Shown here: positions 6,350-13,965 of the stretch, piece by piece | Layout: every line of letters begins with the position of its first letter | How positions within the stretch are numbered: the stretch's first letter is position 1 | Source: Bacteroidales bacterium | GTDB lineage: Bacteria; Bacteroidota; Bacteroidia; Bacteroidales; Muribaculaceae | NCBI GenBank assembly: GCA_003150235.1 | Contig: QAMW01000045.1 | Span: 2,391 to 22,381, forward strand | Length of the DNA: 19,991 bases | Reading direction: 5' to 3' | The notes under the pieces: model-generated | The model's input: the letters and a program-made list of their open reading frames with translations, nothing else | Told to the model about the DNA's origin: nothing | Databases searched by the model: none | Program-made: the position numbers and the translations under genes

Positions 6350-7075
6350 ATGGCTGACGTTTGGTCGATATTTCTCGATAACATCAACTCGATTGAGGTC
6401 AACAATGTCTCATCGGTGTTCAAACTCGTGCTGAGCCTCGTGCTCGGATGCTGTGTCGGCTTCGAGCGCAAACGCAAGGGGCAGATAGCCGGTGTGCGCA
6501 CCTTTGCGCTGATTTCGATGGGCGCGACCCTCGCCATGCTCCTCTCCATCTATGTGCCGCAGGAGTATCTGGGTCTTAAAAACGGCGACCCGGGCCGTAT
6601 AGCCGCACAGGTGGTGACCGGAATCGGTTTTCTCGGCGCCGGTGCCATAATCCAGATGAAGGGTTCGGTGCGCGGTCTCACGACAGCTGCGGGTATATGG
6701 ATGGTGGCGGCGATAGGCATGGCTGTAGGCGTAGGGATGTATTTTCTCTCAATCGTGGCGACTGCTCTGATACTGGTGATACTTGTGTTGATGGAGCGTT
6801 GGGAGCATCATATAAGTGCCGGGGTGGAGTCGCGCATCATCCGGCTCAAGCTCTCGACGATAACCGAGAATATCGACGGTTATCGCGAAGTGCTCAACCG
6901 CCACCACGTGCATCTGAGCAATGTCTATGTCGAATATGACTACGAAGTGCAGGTGACACGCCTCAATCTTGTGGTGCTTGTAAGGGAACGCACCAATTAT
7001 CTCGACCTCTTTGCCGACCTGCGTCAGGTGAAACCAACGCTCGCGATATCGCTCGGCAACCAGGTGAGCATATAA
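6350..7075 (+). CDS. MgtC/SapB family membrane protein
   Basis: A 241-residue protein with the MgtC/SapB core in residues about 20-150: GFERKRKGQIAGVRTFALIS, then DPGRIAAQVVTGIGFLGAGA and VRGLTTAAGIWMVAAIGMA, the family's hallmark blocks. There are four or five membrane helices, the last at about 131-148. A soluble C-terminal domain of about 85 residues (from about 157) has the position and beta/alpha pattern of the ACT-like domain of some MgtC proteins. MgtC members are linked to low-magnesium growth, membrane potential and, in pathogens, F-type ATPase inhibition; the role here is not known. It is sandwiched between the coiled-coil gene (3 bases) and the antiporter gene (22 bases), suggesting a shared role in ion homeostasis. 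Confidence 0.9.
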   Translation: MADVWSIFLDNINSIEVNNVSSVFKLVLSLVLGCCVGFERKRKGQIAGVRTFALISMGATLAMLLSIYVPQEYLGLKNGDPGRIAAQVVTGIGFLGAGAIIQMKGSVRGLTTAAGIWMVAAIGMAVGVGMYFLSIVATALILVILVLMERWEHHISAGVESRIIRLKLSTITENIDGYREVLNRHHVHLSNVYVEYDYEVQVTRLNLVVLVRERTNYLDLFADLRQVKPTLAISLGNQVSI

Positions 7076-7097
7076 CGGAAAAGGTAATTAAGACAAA

Positions 7098-9386
7098 ATG
7101 ACGCTTTCACTCATACTCGCATTTATCTCGGCAGCCGGGGGTGAGACCGCTGCCGCCGCGGAGTCAATCTCCGACGTGCAGGTGGAAAACCTTGTGTCGG
7201 ACCTCGCATTCATCCTGATACTCGGCGCCATTGTCACGGTGCTTTTCAAATGGCTCAAGCAGCCTGTGGTGCTCGGTTATATCGTGGCGGGATTTCTTGC
7301 AAGTCCCCACTTCGAGTATCTTCCGTCGGTCACGACCGAGAGCAACATAGAGTTCTGGGCGCAACTTGGTATCGTCGTGCTGCTATTCTCGCTCGGACTT
7401 GAGTTCAGTTTCAAGAAACTGCTCAATGTGGGCGGCTCAGCTGTGGTCACGGCACTTATAATCGTGATAGGCATGATGGTGTCGGGCTTCGCGATAGGTC
7501 ATTTCCTGCATTTTTCCGACATGAACAGCCTTTTTCTCGGCGGAATGCTGTCGATGTCGTCGACCACTATCATCATAAAGGCGTTCACCGACCTTAACCT
7601 GCGGCAGAAGAAGTTTGCGTCGCTCGTGTTTGCCGTGCTGATCGTGGAAGACCTTTTTGCCGTGTTGATGATGGTGATACTGTCGTCAATCGCGCTCAAC
7701 AACAGTGTGGAAGGCTCGGAGATGCTTTTCAGCATAGGCAAACTGGTGTTTTTCCTCGTTATATGGTTTCTTGTCGGGGTATATGTGCTGCCGACGCTGC
7801 TCAACGCCATCCGCCGCTATCTTAACAACGAGACGCTGCTTATCATATCGCTCGGACTTTGCTTCGGGATGGCGGTGTTTTCCGTCTACTGCGGCTTCTC
7901 GCTCGCTCTCGGTGCGTTTGTGATGGGTTCGATTATCGCCGGTATAAGTTATGCCGAGCGCATAGAGCAGATAGTGACACCGGTAAAGGACCTTTTCGGC
8001 GCGGTGTTTTTTATCTCCGTCGGGATGATGGTCGACCCGCATATCATAGTTGAATATGCCTCGCCGATATTGATATTGTCATGCGTCGTGATTGTGGGCA
8101 TGATTACTTTCGGCACATTCGGCATGCTTATCACCGGTCAGTCGCTGCGCATAGCGATGGAGTCGGGTTTTTCGCTCACGCAGATAGGTGAGTTTGCGTT
8201 CATCATCGCGTCACTCGGTATGTCGCTCGGAGTACTTGACCCAAATATTTACCCTATCGTGGTGGCGGTGTCGGTAATTACCACCTTTACCACGCCATAT
8301 TTCATACGCATGGCTGACCCTGCCTACAAGCTTGTCGAGCGTGTGTTGCCCAAACGGCTTCATTTCCTTATCGACCGCTATAGCGACAAGGCGGCATCGG
8401 AAAGCGAGACACGCACCTTGTGGCACTCGGTGTTGAAGCGCTACCTCTGGCGTATATTGCTTTATTCGACAGTGCTGATAGCCATTATCGTGGTGTGTCT
8501 TAAATTCCTGCTTCCGTGGCTTGTGGATGTAATGCCGGGCTGGGGACGGTTTTTCTGCAGTCTTGTCGCGCTGATACTGATGGCTCCGTTTCTACTTGCA
8601 TTGGCGATGCCCGCATCAAAACACACCGAGCGTCAGCGGCTTATTACGGCAAACGCTCATTTTGACGTGCCCCTCGTGGTGATGACCATCTTCCGCCTTC
8701 TGCTCGCTCTGAGCTTTATAATCTATATGCTCAGTGCCGTTCACTCGATGCGTGTGGGCTGGATTGTGGGCTTCCTTATTTTCATTGTGCTGATAGGTAC
8801 CTGGTCGGGGCGTTTCAAGAAGCAGATGCGCCACATAGAGTCGCGCTTCTTCAACAACCTTAACGAACGCGAACTGCGCCGCAGCGGTAAGAATAACAAT
8901 CTGGTGAGCGACCTTCACCTCGCGTTTATCGAGGTAGGTTACGGTTGCCCGTTTGTAGGGGAACGTCTTGCCGACTCCGATATGCGCAAGCGTTACGGGG
9001 TCAATGTGGCGAGCATACAGCGTGGCGCGTCTTATATCGCGGTGCCAAACGGCAATGTGCGTATTTTCCCCGGCGATGTGCTCGGCATCATCGGTACCGA
9101 CAGCCAGATTGAACAACTTCTCCCGATACTTGAACAGAATAACGATGATGCCGTATCGGCAAATATAAATGAAGTGAAACTTACCAATATACAGCTTACC
9201 GACAAGTCGCCTCTTGTAGGCAAGACCTCGGCTTCGGCGCAGATTCGTGACAAGTACAAGGCTCTTCTTGTCGCGATACAGCATCCCGACGGCTCGTATG
9301 ACCATCCTACGGGAAGCACTGTGTTCCAGCCGGAGGATGTGTTATGGCTGGTAGGTAACCGTAAGCTGCTCGAAACGCTTAAATAA
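7098..9386 (+). CDS. CPA2-type cation:proton antiporter with two RCK_C domains
   Basis: A 762-residue membrane protein. Residues about 30-410 form a Na+/H+ exchanger domain of the KefB/KefC/RosB type, with blocks such as VLLFSLGLEFSFKKL, SMSSTTIIIKAF, VLIVEDLFAVLMM, ALGAFVMGSIIAG and FGAVFFISVGMMVDP. About four extra membrane helices follow (about 447-566). The C-terminus has two RCK_C (TrkA-C-like) domains, at about 606-680 and 693-762, each with a P-x-VG turn and a PGDVL/PEDVL strand. There is no intervening RCK_N Rossmann domain with a GxGxxG motif, unlike KefC. RCK_C domains usually bind small ligands to gate transport. Potassium or sodium efflux coupled to proton uptake is likely; ion specificity cannot be read from the sequence. 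It follows the MgtC-like gene by 22 bases and precedes an EamA transporter by 36. Confidence 0.9.
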   Translation: MTLSLILAFISAAGGETAAAAESISDVQVENLVSDLAFILILGAIVTVLFKWLKQPVVLGYIVAGFLASPHFEYLPSVTTESNIEFWAQLGIVVLLFSLGLEFSFKKLLNVGGSAVVTALIIVIGMMVSGFAIGHFLHFSDMNSLFLGGMLSMSSTTIIIKAFTDLNLRQKKFASLVFAVLIVEDLFAVLMMVILSSIALNNSVEGSEMLFSIGKLVFFLVIWFLVGVYVLPTLLNAIRRYLNNETLLIISLGLCFGMAVFSVYCGFSLALGAFVMGSIIAGISYAERIEQIVTPVKDLFGAVFFISVGMMVDPHIIVEYASPILILSCVVIVGMITFGTFGMLITGQSLRIAMESGFSLTQIGEFAFIIASLGMSLGVLDPNIYPIVVAVSVITTFTTPYFIRMADPAYKLVERVLPKRLHFLIDRYSDKAASESETRTLWHSVLKRYLWRILLYSTVLIAIIVVCLKFLLPWLVDVMPGWGRFFCSLVALILMAPFLLALAMPASKHTERQRLITANAHFDVPLVVMTIFRLLLALSFIIYMLSAVHSMRVGWIVGFLIFIVLIGTWSGRFKKQMRHIESRFFNNLNERELRRSGKNNNLVSDLHLAFIEVGYGCPFVGERLADSDMRKRYGVNVASIQRGASYIAVPNGNVRIFPGDVLGIIGTDSQIEQLLPILEQNNDDAVSANINEVKLTNIQLTDKSPLVGKTSASAQIRDKYKALLVAIQHPDGSYDHPTGSTVFQPEDVLWLVGNRKLLETLK

Positions 9387-9422
9387 GCTTTCCGGGAGTA
9401 GAATTGTAAAATTTGTATCAGA

Positions 9423-10301
9423 ATGTGGATATTGCTTGCAGTGGTGTCGGCCCTGTGTCTGGGGGCTTATGACATTTTTAAGAAAATCTCGGTCGACGGC
9501 AACAATGTGCCGCTAGTACTTTTTTTCAACACACTTTTCAGTGCGTTGCTGATGTCGCCCGTACTGATAATCGGGGTCACCGGCAGCGAAGCGATACTCG
9601 GTGGCGGCGTGACCGGTCATATCCATATCCTCATAAAATCGTTCATTGTGCTGTCGTCGTGGCTGCTCGGCTATTTCGGATTGAAACATCTTCCGCTAAC
9701 AATAGCCGGACCTATCAATGCGGCGAGGCCTGTGATTGTGCTTGTCGGCGCGTTGCTGATATTCGGCGAACATCTTAACTGGCTTCAGTGGATAGGTATA
9801 TTGCTCGGTTTCTGGTCGCTGTTTTTTATAAGCCGTCTCGGAAGCAAGGAGGGCTTTTCGTTCAAACACAGCAAATGGCTGTGGTTCAGTATCGGCGCCA
9901 CGTTTATGGGCGCGGTGAGCGCTCTTTACGACAAATGGCTGCTTAAGCTCTACGAGCCTCTCGAAGTACAGGCATGGTACTCTTTTTACCAGTTGATAAT
10001 AATGGGCGTGACGCTGTGGCTGGTGATACGTTTTGCTCCCGGCAACAAGACGCGATTTCACTGGAGCTGGGCTATACCGTTCATATCGGTGTTTCTTACC
10101 GTCGCTGACCTCGCTTATTTCTATTCCCTGTCGATTGACGGGTCGATGATAGCCGTGGTATCGATGATACGTCGCGGAAGCGTCATCGTGTCATTCCTTT
10201 ACGGCGTATTTGCCCTTCACGAGAAGAATATCAAGCTTAAGCTCATTGACCTGTCGGTGCTTTTAGTCGGTCTGTTTTTCCTTGTGCTCGGGAGCCGGTA
10301 G
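9423..10301 (+). CDS. EamA/DMT-family transporter
   Basis: A 292-residue protein with about ten predicted membrane helices in two halves, the drug/metabolite transporter (EamA) layout. The first helix is WILLAVVSALCLGAYDIFKK. The typical end of the first half is visible in GPINAARPVIVLVGALLIFG, followed by LNWLQWIGILLGFWSLFFIS. The matching end of the second half is DGSMIAVVSMIRRGSVIVSF and LIDLSVLLVGLFFLVLGSR. The substrate cannot be inferred: family members export amino acids, nucleotides, metabolites or drugs. It is the last gene of the 5426-10301 cluster. Its stop codon (10299-10301) directly abuts the stop of the convergent ABC ATPase gene, with no room for a terminator. Confidence 0.85.
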   Translation: MWILLAVVSALCLGAYDIFKKISVDGNNVPLVLFFNTLFSALLMSPVLIIGVTGSEAILGGGVTGHIHILIKSFIVLSSWLLGYFGLKHLPLTIAGPINAARPVIVLVGALLIFGEHLNWLQWIGILLGFWSLFFISRLGSKEGFSFKHSKWLWFSIGATFMGAVSALYDKWLLKLYEPLEVQAWYSFYQLIIMGVTLWLVIRFAPGNKTRFHWSWAIPFISVFLTVADLAYFYSLSIDGSMIAVVSMIRRGSVIVSFLYGVFALHEKNIKLKLIDLSVLLVGLFFLVLGSR

Positions 10302-11003
10302 TCAGCCGCATTGCTCGCAGTCACAAGACTCATGTGCATAATGGCGTTTTGCTGTACATTCATGTAGCTCATGGTTGATAATCAGGTGGCGGTTAGCCAT
10401 GCCGGATATTGTCGACATTTCGTGTGACACAAGCACAATCGTGGTTGTCTCGGCAAGATTCTCTATTATATGATAAAGCTTATGCTCATAATCTTTGTCG
10501 AGGTAACTCAACGGCTCGTCCATCACAAGTACTTCTGGTCGGGAGATTATAGCTCTTCCTATTAGTACGCGCTGAAGCTGTCCGCCCGACAGTTCTCCGA
10601 TAGCGTTGTCAGCATGTTCGACGAGACCCATCAGTCTTATGGTGTCATTGATACGGTTGAGCTTTTCATCCTTTGAAAGGACGCGGTCGTTCATCAGTCC
10701 GAATCCGATTACCTCCCTTACCGTGACCGGGAAACCGCTGTCGATAAGATTTTTTTGCGGCAGATAGCCTATGCGCAGGCGTCGTTGCCTGTCGCTGATG
10801 TAGCTTACTGTGCCTCGGGTGGGGGAGAGCAGGCGCAGTATTATGCGGAGCAATGTGGTTTTGCCTCCGCCGTTGGGACCGGTCACGGCGATGAAATCGC
10901 CTCGACATATATCGAGATTGATGTCGTGTAACGTAACCTTGCGGTCATATTGCATTGACACTCCACTGAGTGAAATGAGCGGTTTATTGTCGGGCGATTG
11001 CAT
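10302..11003 (-). CDS. znuC: ZnuC-like metal ABC transporter ATPase
   Basis: A 233-residue ABC ATPase with all core motifs: Walker A GPNGGGKTT (42-50), Q-loop Gln83, signature LSGGQ (138-142), Walker B VLVMDEP (158-164), D-loop and switch His194. Its sequence style and pairing with a ZnuA-like gene place it in the zinc/manganese ABC group. The tail (211-233) is unusual: His211, His214, Cys216, His221, His224, Cys227, Cys229 and Cys232 crowd into the last 23 residues, a potential metal-binding extension. The gene overlaps the end of the upstream znuA-like gene by 20 bases, indicating translational coupling. No permease gene follows; the next gene is convergent. The named metal is inferred from family. 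Confidence 0.85.
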   Translation of the reverse strand: MQSPDNKPLISLSGVSMQYDRKVTLHDINLDICRGDFIAVTGPNGGGKTTLLRIILRLLSPTRGTVSYISDRQRRLRIGYLPQKNLIDSGFPVTVREVIGFGLMNDRVLSKDEKLNRINDTIRLMGLVEHADNAIGELSGGQLQRVLIGRAIISRPEVLVMDEPLSYLDKDYEHKLYHIIENLAETTTIVLVSHEMSTISGMANRHLIINHELHECTAKRHYAHESCDCEQCG

Positions 11004-11853
11004 TGGCTATATTGATGATTTCCTTGTTCCAGTTGTAGCTGAGCGGATTTATATTGACAAGCTTGGCTCCTATCTGCTCGTTGGCGGTCTCAGCCTGACG
11101 TGAATCGATTTCCTTTTGGAAGAAAAGAATCTCGGCACCGGAGGCACGCGCCGAGTCGACTGCTGTCTGCATCATGTTGACCGATGCCTCCTTTCCTTCA
11201 GGACTTAGCGAAATCTGACGCAGACCGTAGTCGCGCGCGAAATAGCTCAACGACGGATGCCACACGACAAATGCTTTTCCGCGGCTTGACGCGAGCAGCG
11301 AGTCAAGACCGGCGTCGAGAGAATCGAGCGATTCGACGACCTTGCGGTAGTTTTTTGCATAGGTCTCCTTGTGTTGCGGGTCAAGGTCGTTCATTGCGTC
11401 AAGCATGTTTCGGGCAATTATCTTGGCGTTTTTTACCGATGTCCATGTATGAGGGTCGGGCGCGTCGGTGTGTTTTATGTCACCGTGGCTGTGTGTGCCG
11501 GTTATCAGCTCTATGCCGTCGGAGTTGTTGTATATGCGTAGTCCGGGATTGTTGTTGTGTACCTTGTTGATAATGGCGCTTTCGAAAGGGATATTGCCCA
11601 TGCGGAAATATGCCTTGCTCGACTCAAGGTTGAGCAGGTGTGTCATCGCCGGGTCATAGGATTCAGGATTGGCACCGTTGGAAAGAAGGCATTTGATTTC
11701 CCATTTGTCGCCTGCAATCTTTTCAAGAAAATATTTCTGAGGCTGAATGCTCACCGTGATTACCGGCTTGCTGTCGGTGCTTCCGGTACATCCTGCAAGC
11801 ATAAAGACGGCGAGAAATATCGCTGTAATATATGTTGAGATAGATTTTTTCAT
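10984..11853 (-). CDS. znuA: ZnuA-like metal-binding lipoprotein (ABC transporter)
   Basis: With the ATG at 11853 this is a 289-residue lipoprotein with a classic lipobox (L-A-G-Cys22); the open frame runs upstream to 11961, but that extension lacks signal character and enters the acetyltransferase gene. The cluster A-I binding-protein fold shows in VSIQPQKYFLEKIAGDKW, the DPHTW motif (His135) and VVWHPSLSYFARDYGL (His199). Where classical ZnuA has a first His ligand (GASPH), this protein has Glu64 in GANPESYDP; I believe this is usual in Bacteroidetes members. A short His-rich segment (His121, His123, His128) precedes DPHTW. It probably captures zinc or manganese in the periplasm and passes it to a permease encoded elsewhere. 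It is 43 bases downstream of the acetyltransferase gene and overlaps the ATPase gene by 20. Confidence 0.85.
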   Translation of the reverse strand: MKKSISTYITAIFLAVFMLAGCTGSTDSKPVITVSIQPQKYFLEKIAGDKWEIKCLLSNGANPESYDPAMTHLLNLESSKAYFRMGNIPFESAIINKVHNNNPGLRIYNNSDGIELITGTHSHGDIKHTDAPDPHTWTSVKNAKIIARNMLDAMNDLDPQHKETYAKNYRKVVESLDSLDAGLDSLLASSRGKAFVVWHPSLSYFARDYGLRQISLSPEGKEASVNMMQTAVDSARASGAEILFFQKEIDSRQAETANEQIGAKLVNINPLSYNWNKEIINIANAIARQ

Positions 11854-11896
11854 ATTGTCGTGTATTGGTGTGTAGTCATAAATATAAGAATCATTG

Positions 11897-12427
11897 TCAT
11901 TCCGCTTCGTAGACATGCTTGTAAATACGTTTTCGCGCCACCTCCGGGTCAAGTGTGCCATGAACCATGAGTGTCATAGGTATAGAGGGGAGGTCGGGAG
12001 AGTAGGGAGGCTGGATGTATTTATAGTCGGGCAGGTCGTGAAATCCAAGCCGGCGATAAAATCCTATGCGGCGTTGTGCCGTCTTTCCGCTTTCGGCAGG
12101 CTCTACTTCAAGCACTATGGGCAATGATGTGGAGTCGATGAGCTGAGAAAGTGCTGCTGACCCTATTCCTGAGCCTCGGAGGGCGGCATCAGTGGCAAAA
12201 TGCTCGATGTAGACAGCCTCGGGGAATACCCATGAGGTAATAAAGCCGACAAATTGTGCGTCATGAAATATCGCATAGGCTTTGAAAAACTCATGACCTC
12301 CATAAAGAAGCGATTTTAAATTTTCCCATCCCCGGCGCTCCTCTATAGGGAAAGAATCCTCGTATATCGCCTTGAACTTATTGAGATTCAATGCTGTGGG
12401 CTGTATGTTATCCAAAGTGACGTTCAT
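11897..12427 (-). CDS. GNAT-family N-acetyltransferase
   Basis: A 176-residue protein with the GNAT acetyl-CoA-binding signature LRGSGIGSAAL (about 83-93; R-x-x-G-x-G pattern), preceded by the beta-4 strand VYIEHFATD. The usual C-terminal motif RIGFYRRLGF follows (120-129). It is most like the small stand-alone GNATs annotated only by superfamily; the acceptor substrate is unknown. A divergent promoter lies right at its start, and the znuA-like gene follows 43 bases downstream on the same strand, so it probably leads the metal-transporter operon. No functional link to metal uptake is visible in the protein. Confidence 0.85.
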   Translation of the reverse strand: MNVTLDNIQPTALNLNKFKAIYEDSFPIEERRGWENLKSLLYGGHEFFKAYAIFHDAQFVGFITSWVFPEAVYIEHFATDAALRGSGIGSAALSQLIDSTSLPIVLEVEPAESGKTAQRRIGFYRRLGFHDLPDYKYIQPPYSPDLPSIPMTLMVHGTLDPEVARKRIYKHVYEAE

Positions 12428-12431
12428 TTCA

Positions 12432-12439
12432 CAAAGTTA
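12432..12439 (-). promoter_or_regulatory. -7 box TAACTTTG immediately before the acetyltransferase start
   Basis: Read on the minus strand, TAACTTTG fits TAnnTTTG exactly and ends only four bases before the ATG at 12427. A start site about 5-8 bases beyond the box would fall on or just inside the start codon, implying a leaderless or nearly leaderless mRNA. The -33 region is only a T-run. Confidence 0.55.
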
Positions 12440-12501
12440 AACTAAAATAAAAAGACAGTATAATTTTAAGCGAAAAAAATTAAAAAAATAATTTTATTGC
12501 G

Positions 12502-12509
12502 TAAATTTG
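12502..12509 (+). promoter_or_regulatory. -7 box TAAATTTG for the Lrp-family gene
   Basis: TAAATTTG fits TAnnTTTG and lies 59 bases before the start at 12569, leaving a leader of about 50 bases that is very AT-rich. The sequence upstream is A/T-rich without a clear TTTG. It diverges from the acetyltransferase promoter about 60 bases away, so an Lrp-type protein bound here could affect both. Confidence 0.55.
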
Positions 12510-12568
12510 CTATCGTGATTGATTAAATAATTAATAAAGTATAAACAACAACCTTAAAATATTAGTTT

Positions 12569-13039
12569 ATGGCTAAGGCTCAATTAGATTCTTTAGACTA
12601 CAAGATCTTGAAAACATTGTCCACTAACGGACGAAAACCGTTTCTTGAAATAGCGCGTGAGTGTAATGTGTCGGGAGCGGCGATACATCAGCGTATACAG
12701 AAACTTATGGCAATGGGTGTGCTCCGCGGATCGGAGTGTCTGATTAATCCTGCATCGGTAGGATATGACACTTGTGCCTACATCGGATTTTTCCTTAAGG
12801 ATCCGGGCAAGTTTGACGAGGTGGTGGAGCGTCTGCGCGAAATACCGGAAGTGGTTGAGGTGCATTTTACCACCGGTCAGTACGACATGTTCATAAAGTT
12901 GTATGCCCGCAACAACGACCATCTGCTGCATATCATTCACGAGCAGTTGCAGGGTCTGGGTCTGGCACGCACCGAGTCGCTCATCTCTTTCAAGGAGGTG
13001 TTCAAGCGCCAGCTTCCCATCGAGGAGAATCAGGATTAA
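12569..13039 (+). CDS. Lrp/AsnC-family transcriptional regulator
   Basis: A 156-residue protein with the two Lrp parts. The N-terminal winged HTH (about 6-52) has the hallmark start LDSLDYKILKTLSTNGRKPF and recognition helix VSGAAIHQRIQKL. The C-terminal ligand-binding RAM domain (about 66-145) includes IGFFLKDPGKFDEVVERL, VVEVHFTTGQYDMFIKLYAR and a closing ISFKEVFKRQLPI. Members bind amino acids and form octamers that wrap DNA; the ligand here is unknown. The gene has its own promoter and is 46 bases before the inositol-monophosphatase-family gene. The A/T-rich 141-base region shared with the divergent acetyltransferase operon is a plausible autoregulatory site (inference). Confidence 0.93.
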   Translation: MAKAQLDSLDYKILKTLSTNGRKPFLEIARECNVSGAAIHQRIQKLMAMGVLRGSECLINPASVGYDTCAYIGFFLKDPGKFDEVVERLREIPEVVEVHFTTGQYDMFIKLYARNNDHLLHIIHEQLQGLGLARTESLISFKEVFKRQLPIEENQD

Positions 13040-13085
13040 ACAATTTGCCGCCCGAAGATATTCTATATAGAGACATACATTTTAA

Positions 13086-13874
13086 ATGTTGGCGTATATG
13101 AATTATTCTTCTTTATTGCTCGACGCAATGTCGTGGGCGCGTGAAGCCGGGGCTGTGCATTTGCGCTACTTTCGCGGTAATGAACTTGACATACAGTCGA
13201 AACTTAACGATAGTGATGTTGTGACTGCTGCCGACAAGGCTGCTGAGAAAGTGTTGATTGACCATATCAAGGCTTCTTACCCGGATCATTCGATTCTTTC
13301 AGAGGAGTCGGGAGAGGAGGCTCATTGCGGCGAGTACCGATGGGTGATTGACCCGCTTGACGGCACTACCAATTTCAGCCAGGGATTGCCACTGTTCTCG
13401 GTGTCAATAGGCATCGAGCATAATGGCGAGACGGTGGTCGGAGTTGTGTTTGCTCCATATCTCAACGAGCTTTTTCATGCTGTGAAGGGACAGGGGGCGT
13501 GGCTCAACGGCGAGCCGGTTAAGGTATCCGGAAAGACACGCCTTGACCGGAGTGTCGTGGCTACAGGGTTCCCTGTGGACAAGGATACTAATCCTGACAA
13601 TAATCTTGACAATGTGGCGCGCGTGATGCCGCGTGTGCGTGGTTTGCGCCGGCTCGGTTCCGCGGCAATTGACTTATGTTATGTGGCGGCGGGATTTCTT
13701 GACGGCTATTGGGAACTGAATCTGCATGCCTGGGATGCGAGTGCCGGATTGCTCATTCTCGAAGAGGCAGGCGGAAGTTACACTCATTTCCGTGCCGACC
13801 GTAACATCTCTGTGCTTGCAGGGACTCCTGCGATCCATGACATTCTTCTGCCGATGCTTTCGACAGGTGATTGA
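13086..13874 (+). CDS. Inositol-monophosphatase-family phosphatase
   Basis: A 262-residue protein with the lithium-sensitive phosphatase motifs: a Glu pair in ILSEESGEE (Glu73/Glu74), the WVIDPLDGTTNF signature (metal ligands Asp89 and Asp92) and the C-terminal HAWDASAGLLILEEAGG block (Asp217). These coordinate the Mg2+ ions used to hydrolyse sugar or inositol phosphates. SuhB, CysQ and histidinol-phosphatase relatives share these motifs; the length and WDASAG block fit the SuhB/IMPase branch, but the substrate is not certain. An ATG at 13098 (MNYSS...) is an alternative start. It is downstream of the Lrp-family gene and ends at a terminator. Confidence 0.88.
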   Translation: MLAYMNYSSLLLDAMSWAREAGAVHLRYFRGNELDIQSKLNDSDVVTAADKAAEKVLIDHIKASYPDHSILSEESGEEAHCGEYRWVIDPLDGTTNFSQGLPLFSVSIGIEHNGETVVGVVFAPYLNELFHAVKGQGAWLNGEPVKVSGKTRLDRSVVATGFPVDKDTNPDNNLDNVARVMPRVRGLRRLGSAAIDLCYVAAGFLDGYWELNLHAWDASAGLLILEEAGGSYTHFRADRNISVLAGTPAIHDILLPMLSTGD

Positions 13875-13904
13875 TGGCTGCCGATTAGTAAATGAAATAT
13901 CCGT

Positions 13905-13940
13905 GAGGGTGCGTCAAAATTTTGGTGCACCCTCCTTTTT
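13905..13940 (+). terminator. Rho-independent terminator after the phosphatase gene
   Basis: GAGGGTGC (13905-13912) pairs perfectly with GCACCCTC (13927-13934), and the loop region adds CAAA/TTTG. A run CTTTTT follows at 13935-13940. It sits 30 bases past the stop. Confidence 0.8.
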
Positions 13941-13965
13941 GCCCTGTTTTTCCGATGTTTGCTTA

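Noticed and set aside
8616..9305. Minus-strand open frame of 229 codons
   Set aside because: Antisense to the antiporter gene, where the plus-strand product has clear RCK_C domains; a shadow produced by codon bias.
9401..9420. Separate promoter for the EamA gene (TAAAATTTG)
   Set aside because: The spacing between TA and TTTG is three bases rather than two, and the gap to the antiporter gene is only 36 bases; co-transcription is more likely.
11854..11961. Longer N-terminus of the ZnuA-like protein starting at 11961
   Set aside because: The extension is polar, overlaps the acetyltransferase gene and would bury the lipoprotein signal that begins at the ATG at 11853.
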